Part shown: piece by piece, positions 5,927-8,328 of the stretch
Position numbering within the stretch: the first letter of the stretch is position 1
Layout: the number at the start of each line of letters is the position of its first letter
Origin: Anaerolineae bacterium
GTDB taxonomy: Bacteria; Chloroflexota; Anaerolineae; UBA4142
Length of the DNA stretch: 8,328 nucleotides
Direction: 5' to 3'
Assembly: GCA_026417715.1 (NCBI GenBank)
Contig: JAOACU010000123.1
Location: forward strand, 1-8,328
Notes under the pieces: generated by a model
Told to the model about the DNA's origin: nothing
Databases searched by the model: none
What the model saw: only the letters and a program-made list of their open reading frames with translations
Translations under genes and position numbers: made by a program

Positions 5927-6958
5927 CTACGCGCGCTGGGTGGCTATCTGCACAATGTCGCGCAAGACAGCAGCGGCGGTGGGGTAAGGATCGTCTTCTT
6001 GAATCGCGGCAAAGATCGTTCCGTTGATGTCTGTCTCATAAATCACGCCCATCATTCCTGCGCCCAAACGCGCCAGCGGATGCGATTGGTCGAGTCGGGT
6101 GGGGCGTACGGTCAAGTTGTAATCCTTGCCGATGCGTTCCGCTGATGCAATCAACTTGATCGTTTGCCGATGCTCTTGCGCGTCGCGTATATCATCGAGC
6201 GTGATGTGGCGAATGCCTTCTACCGTTACGTCCTTCAGTGTAGTTGGGCGACGCAAAACAGCGTTGGCGATGATGACCAACTTGTTCGCCGCGTCCCAGC
6301 CATCCACATCGAGCGACGGATCGGCTTCCGCCATTCCGATTTCTTGCGTGTGTTTGAGTGCCTCGTCGTACGCTTGCCCTTGCGCCATTCGCGACAAGAT
6401 GTAATTCGTCGTGCCGTTCAAAATACCTTCCACACGTTCGATCGTTGTCACTGCCAGATCGCGCGTGCCGATGTTCAGCGTGGGCAAACCGCCCGTCACC
6501 GCCGCGCTGTGGAGCAAAGCCACACCATTTTGACGCGCGAGTGTCGCGAGTTCGGAGTACGCCAACACGAGCGGACCTTTGTTGGCAGTGACGACGGACA
6601 GTTTGCGCGCGAGCGCAGTGCGTATCGCACTCAAACCCGGTTCGCCGGTTTTCAAGTTGGTGGGTGTCAACTCGACGACGATGTCAATATCGAGATGCGC
6701 CAGCCATTCGGCGGGAGTAGTGTTCGTCCGCGCGTTAGGCAGATGAGCGATGCTTTGCTTGGAACGTTTGACATCCAAAATCGTGCTGATGTCCAAACCT
6801 TGTGCATCGTGGACACTTGCGGCTGAATCGCAGACGCCGACGACGAGCAAATCGCGCTCAAAGCGCGTGCGAATCGTGTCGCGTTTGAGTCGAAGCAGTT
6901 CCAACAAGCGCAGTCCAACGTTTCCCAAACCGACGATGGCGAGTCGTGTAGGGTGCAT
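5927..6958 (-). CDS. hom: Homoserine dehydrogenase (short form, no ACT domain)
   Basis: It catalyses NAD(P)H-dependent reduction of aspartate semialdehyde to homoserine, the branch point to threonine and methionine, in the cytoplasm (EC 1.1.1.3). The 343-residue product has the dinucleotide-binding GLGNVG (10-15), ELTPTN (96-101), TANKGPL with the catalytic lysine (124-130, K127), GILNGTTNYIL (178-188), and the homoserine-site segment E211-ADPSLDVDGWDAANK (211-226) with E211, D217, D222 and K226 in the positions of the catalytic and substrate-binding acids and lysine. The protein ends at residue 343, where longer bacterial enzymes continue into a threonine-binding ACT domain, so allosteric control through that domain is absent. 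The ATG is preceded by GGAGG (6967-6971) eight bases away. No other threonine or methionine gene is adjacent. Confidence 0.93.
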   Translation of the reverse strand: MHPTRLAIVGLGNVGLRLLELLRLKRDTIRTRFERDLLVVGVCDSAASVHDAQGLDISTILDVKRSKQSIAHLPNARTNTTPAEWLAHLDIDIVVELTPTNLKTGEPGLSAIRTALARKLSVVTANKGPLVLAYSELATLARQNGVALLHSAAVTGGLPTLNIGTRDLAVTTIERVEGILNGTTNYILSRMAQGQAYDEALKHTQEIGMAEADPSLDVDGWDAANKLVIIANAVLRRPTTLKDVTVEGIRHITLDDIRDAQEHRQTIKLIASAERIGKDYNLTVRPTRLDQSHPLARLGAGMMGVIYETDINGTIFAAIQEDDPYPTAAAVLRDIVQIATQRA

Positions 6959-7006
6959 TGTGGTTTCCTCCAGAATTGGTTACCTAGCAGATTCGCGTCA
7001 ACTTTT

Positions 7007-7033
7007 GTAGGACAAGTTTCAAACTTGTTCTAC
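7007..7033. repeat. GTAGGACAAGTTT hairpin
   Basis: GTAGGACAAGTTT (7007-7019), one base, then a 13-bp arm (7021-7033) complementary at 12 of 13 positions. It lies upstream of the homoserine dehydrogenase gene and downstream of the MerR-gene terminator. It may form in the homoserine dehydrogenase leader if transcription starts further upstream; otherwise it is one more dispersed extragenic palindrome. A minus-strand TTGACG lies at about 6996-7001, but without a good -10 partner. Confidence 0.7.
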
Positions 7034-7055
7034 GCGTGCGTAACACTAGTCACAT

Positions 7056-7088
7056 AAAAAACAGCCCTGCGTGTGCGACACAGGGCTG
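7056..7088 (-). terminator. Intrinsic terminator of the MerR/YkvA operon
   Basis: On the minus strand CAGCCCTG (7081-7088) pairs with CAGGGCTG (7062-7069), extended by a further GTG/CAC pairing with a two-base bulge. A run of six T follows (7056-7061). The stem starts 9 bp after the stop codon of the MerR-type gene. This is the only textbook rho-independent terminator in the window. Confidence 0.88.
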
Positions 7089-7097
7089 AGGTATCGG

Positions 7098-7673
7098 CTA
7101 GAAGAGTCGGCTCCAGATGCTACGGCGTGCTTCGGCTTCGATGCGCGCCAAGCGTTGTTCGAGGATGAGGCGGTACTCGGCGTCGCGTTTGCGCAATTCG
7201 GCAAGTTCTTGCTCCAAGCGTTGCATCCGTTCGCGCAATTTCATATTCTCTTCTTTCAGGTTGAAATTGTCCTGAATGATGACGCCTTGCAAGTTGCGGT
7301 TCACTTGCAGACTGTTTTGAATCGTCTGCTGATTTTCGATCATTGCGCGCAACGTATCGGTGAGGACGACAAAGCCGGCGGCTTGCGCGCTATCGCGCGG
7401 CGCGAGCGCGGACGAAGTGACCGTCTCGCCGCGTCCTTCGGCGTGCAATTGCTCGATGACTTCTTCGGTGCTTAAACCACTTGCCAATTGATCCTTGATG
7501 CGTCGCAACACTACTAGGTCTTCTTCCACAAAGCGGCGACTCGCACCATCGCTGCTGGTTGGACCCGCTGGCGAAAGGAACGGCGCAAAGTCTTTGACCC
7601 AACGTTTGAGGGTATTGACCGATACGTTCAGTTCGGTTGCCGCTTGTTGAAACGTTTTGAATGTGTCAGCCAT
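7098..7673 (-). CDS. MerR-type DNA-binding protein with long coiled coil
   Basis: The 191-residue product starts with a MerR-like helix-turn-helix (FQQAATELNVSVNTLKRWVK, 8-27) and its usual follow-on (SRRFVEEDLVVLRRI, 45-59). After a linker, a long coiled coil rich in E, R, L and Q covers about 136-183. No effector-binding cysteines or ligand domain are seen, unlike metal or drug regulators. The layout is closer to RacA-like chromosome-anchoring proteins, or to a dimeric repressor. The C-terminus, RRSIWSRLF, is short, basic and aromatic and could touch the membrane. ATG at 7671-7673 is preferred because GAAGG (about 7681-7685) is about seven bases upstream; a TTG at 7686-7688 would add five residues. 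The gene begins 24 bp after the YkvA gene stop and ends in an intrinsic terminator, so the two are likely co-transcribed. Confidence 0.82.
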   Translation of the reverse strand: MADTFKTFQQAATELNVSVNTLKRWVKDFAPFLSPAGPTSSDGASRRFVEEDLVVLRRIKDQLASGLSTEEVIEQLHAEGRGETVTSSALAPRDSAQAAGFVVLTDTLRAMIENQQTIQNSLQVNRNLQGVIIQDNFNLKEENMKLRERMQRLEQELAELRKRDAEYRLILEQRLARIEAEARRSIWSRLF

Positions 7674-7697
7674 CCTACCACCTTCCAAAAAATTTCA

Positions 7698-8072
7698 TCA
7701 CCGCGCCTGATCATTGGGAATTTCGCGGTATGATCCTTCGATGATGTTCTCGTCCCGCGTCGGTGCTGTGCCCTCTGCCGCCAAGGCGCGGCGATGTTCT
7801 TCGACGATCGCGCGCGGGCATGCCTCGATGAACAGGGCGATTGCTAACGCAATGATGCCCACATCGTCCAGTTGTCCCAAACCGAGTGCAAGGTCGGGAA
7901 GGAAGTCAACCGGGGACAGAACGTACAGAATGGCAGCGGGGATGATCAATTTGGCAAGCCAAGATACGCGCGCGTCGTTGAGCAAGCGCCACACCAACCG
8001 TAACGTCCGAATGAATTGGGTTAGCACCCCGGCATCGGTTGGCGTAATGACGGGCTGGCGTTGTTCACTCAT
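7698..8072 (-). CDS. YkvA/DUF1232 family membrane protein
   Basis: The 124-residue product carries the DUF1232 signature LSPVDFLPDLALGLGQLDDV (52-71), flanked by two hydrophobic segments (about 38-53 and 71-85). The tail (90-124) is polar and acidic. Family members are small integral membrane proteins of unknown biochemical function, so no role is assigned. The ATG at 8070-8072 is preceded by GAGG (8081-8084) eight bases away, and a promoter-like TAGAAT lies at 8092-8097. It is the first gene of a probable two-gene operon with the MerR-type gene; the shared transcript suggests a joint envelope- or chromosome-related role, which is inference. Confidence 0.87.
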   Translation of the reverse strand: MSEQRQPVITPTDAGVLTQFIRTLRLVWRLLNDARVSWLAKLIIPAAILYVLSPVDFLPDLALGLGQLDDVGIIALAIALFIEACPRAIVEEHRRALAAEGTAPTRDENIIEGSYREIPNDQAR

Positions 8073-8091
8073 TTCTCAAACCTCGCTCTTT

Positions 8092-8119
8092 ATTCTACCA
8101 CGCCTTGCCAATTTTGCAA
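8092..8119 (-). promoter_or_regulatory. Putative promoter of the YkvA-MerR operon
   Basis: On the minus strand TTGCAA (8114-8119) and TAGAAT (8092-8097) are separated by 16 bp. The -35 is a partial match to TTGACA, and the -10 repeats the TAGAAT word seen before other genes in this window. Transcription would begin near 8085, giving a short leader that holds the GAGG ribosome site. Confidence 0.5.
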
Positions 8120-8122
8120 AAT
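8111..8122. promoter_or_regulatory. 12-bp palindrome, possible operator
   Basis: ATTTTGCAAAAT is a perfect palindrome. It covers the putative -35 of the YkvA promoter and sits just upstream of the putative plus-strand -35 at 8130, so a dimer bound here could control both directions. The MerR-type protein of the same operon is one candidate binder. The motif is AT-rich, so chance is possible. Confidence 0.35.
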
Positions 8123-8129
8123 GCGCTTT

Positions 8130-8159
8130 TTGTGGTAGGAAGGCGTTTGATGCTATAAT
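8130..8159 (+). promoter_or_regulatory. Putative plus-strand promoter for the right-edge gene
   Basis: A perfect TATAAT (8154-8159), preceded by TGC as in a partly extended -10, lies 18 bp after TTGTGG (8130-8135). Transcription would start near 8166 and give a leader of about 135 bases before the start codon of the gene at the right edge. Confidence 0.5.
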
Positions 8160-8162
8160 TTG

Positions 8163-8215
8163 CCACAGGGGACACAGAGAACACGGAGGAAAACAAGTGT
8201 TTCTGTGCGCTCTGG
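8163..8215. repeat. Second copy of the GGGGACACAGAG repeat, imperfect hairpin
   Basis: Positions 8165-8179 repeat 5763-5777 exactly. Here the arm CACAGAGAACAC (8173-8184) pairs with GTGTTTCTGTG (8197-8207) with one bulge, and the outer CCA and TGG ends also match. It lies just past the putative promoter, so it would form at the 5' end of that transcript. Confidence 0.6.
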
Positions 8216-8230
8216 CTGAAATCAATCGCT

Positions 8231-8249
8231 AATCGGTTTCCAACCGATT
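8231..8249. repeat. AATCGGTT hairpin with TCC loop
   Basis: AATCGGTT (8231-8238) and AACCGATT (8242-8249) are exact complements around TCC. It is the first of two adjacent hairpins with the same three-base centre in the leader of the right-edge gene. Confidence 0.7.
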
Positions 8250-8261
8250 TCCATCTCCACT

Positions 8262-8286
8262 AGCCGCTGATTTCCAATCGGCGGCT
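8262..8286. repeat. AGCCGCTGATT hairpin with TCC loop
   Basis: AGCCGCTGATT (8262-8272) pairs with AATCGGCGGCT (8276-8286) around TCC, with one T/G position that is a wobble pair in RNA. It ends seven bases before the AAAGGAG ribosome site (8293-8299), so it could influence access to that site. Confidence 0.7.
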
Positions 8287-8301
8287 TGCATCAAAGGAGC
8301 A

Positions 8302-8328
8302 GTGTTGTTGCAACGTTGGTTTTTGCTG
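8302..8328 (+). CDS. Start of a gene cut by the window edge
   Basis: AAAGGAG (8293-8299) precedes an open frame that runs off the end. The frame offers three start codons: GTG at 8302, TTG at 8305 and TTG at 8308. The two TTG codons, 5 and 8 bases from GGAG, are better spaced than the GTG, 2 bases away. The visible residues from GTG are VLLQRWFLL, which are hydrophobic and could begin a signal peptide or membrane segment. A putative promoter at 8130-8159 supports transcription on this strand. Nothing about function can be said. Confidence 0.45.

Noticed and set aside
6164..6826. Plus-strand frame of 220 codons opposite homoserine dehydrogenase
   Set aside because: The opposite strand encodes an unambiguous enzyme. 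This frame is rich in R, H and C, without domains or a ribosome site.
6996..7001. TTGACG as a -35 box for homoserine dehydrogenase
   Set aside because: The bases 16 to 18 away bear no resemblance to a -10 element, so I did not list it as a promoter.
7674..7688. TTG start giving a MerR-type protein five residues longer
   Set aside because: Using it would place the GAAGG sequence inside the coding region; ATG at 7671-7673 has that sequence at proper spacing and matches the usual MerR N-terminal length.
7714..8232. Plus-strand frame of 172 codons across the YkvA gene and its upstream region
   Set aside because: It runs antisense to a recognisable DUF1232 gene and then through promoter and repeat sequence, including the GGGGACACAGAG repeat.

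Overview
The window looks like an ordinary chromosomal stretch of a bacterium of moderate GC content, most likely a member of the Chloroflexota (Anaerolineae-like), probably a metagenome-assembled contig. The lineage is an inference. It rests on the gene set, on a codon style rich in CGCGCG words and TTG codons, and above all on the many palindromic repeats between genes. I see no rRNA, tRNA, CRISPR array, transposase, phage gene or plasmid function.

Layout. Positions 1-139 are a large inverted repeat made of octamers. A plus-strand gene (160-2085) follows, encoding a polytopic membrane protein fused to an endonuclease/exonuclease/phosphatase (EEP) domain. It converges, through a spacer with two palindromes (2116-2221), on a minus-strand pair that overlaps by ATGA: a polyprenol-phosphate-sugar-type family 2 glycosyltransferase (3137-3874) and a zinc-ribbon SAM methyltransferase (2217-3140). 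Divergent from that pair is a 78-residue coiled-coil protein (3943-4179). It ends in a palindrome shared with the convergent minus-strand gene for a CoxE-like von Willebrand A protein (4201-5589).

The 337-bp spacer 5590-5926 holds no gene but four separate palindromes, one of them a 142-bp element with 22-bp terminal inverted repeats. Next, all on the minus strand, come a short homoserine dehydrogenase without an ACT domain (5927-6958), a MerR-type coiled-coil protein with a canonical intrinsic terminator (7098-7673, terminator 7056-7088), and a YkvA/DUF1232 membrane protein (7698-8072). The last two probably form an operon. The right end (8073-8328) carries divergent promoter-like sequences around a 12-bp palindrome, then three hairpins, then a Shine-Dalgarno sequence and the first codons of a gene that runs off the window.

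How the genes fit together. The glycosyltransferase and methyltransferase likely act in the same cell-envelope glycolipid or polysaccharide pathway, and the EEP membrane protein may act on lipids, but nothing shows a shared pathway. Homoserine dehydrogenase is core threonine/methionine metabolism. The VWA protein normally works with a MoxR ATPase, which is not in the window. No clear new defence or mobile system is visible. The most unusual features are the number and variety of extragenic palindromes, several of which supply stop codons or touch promoters, and the membrane-EEP fusion.
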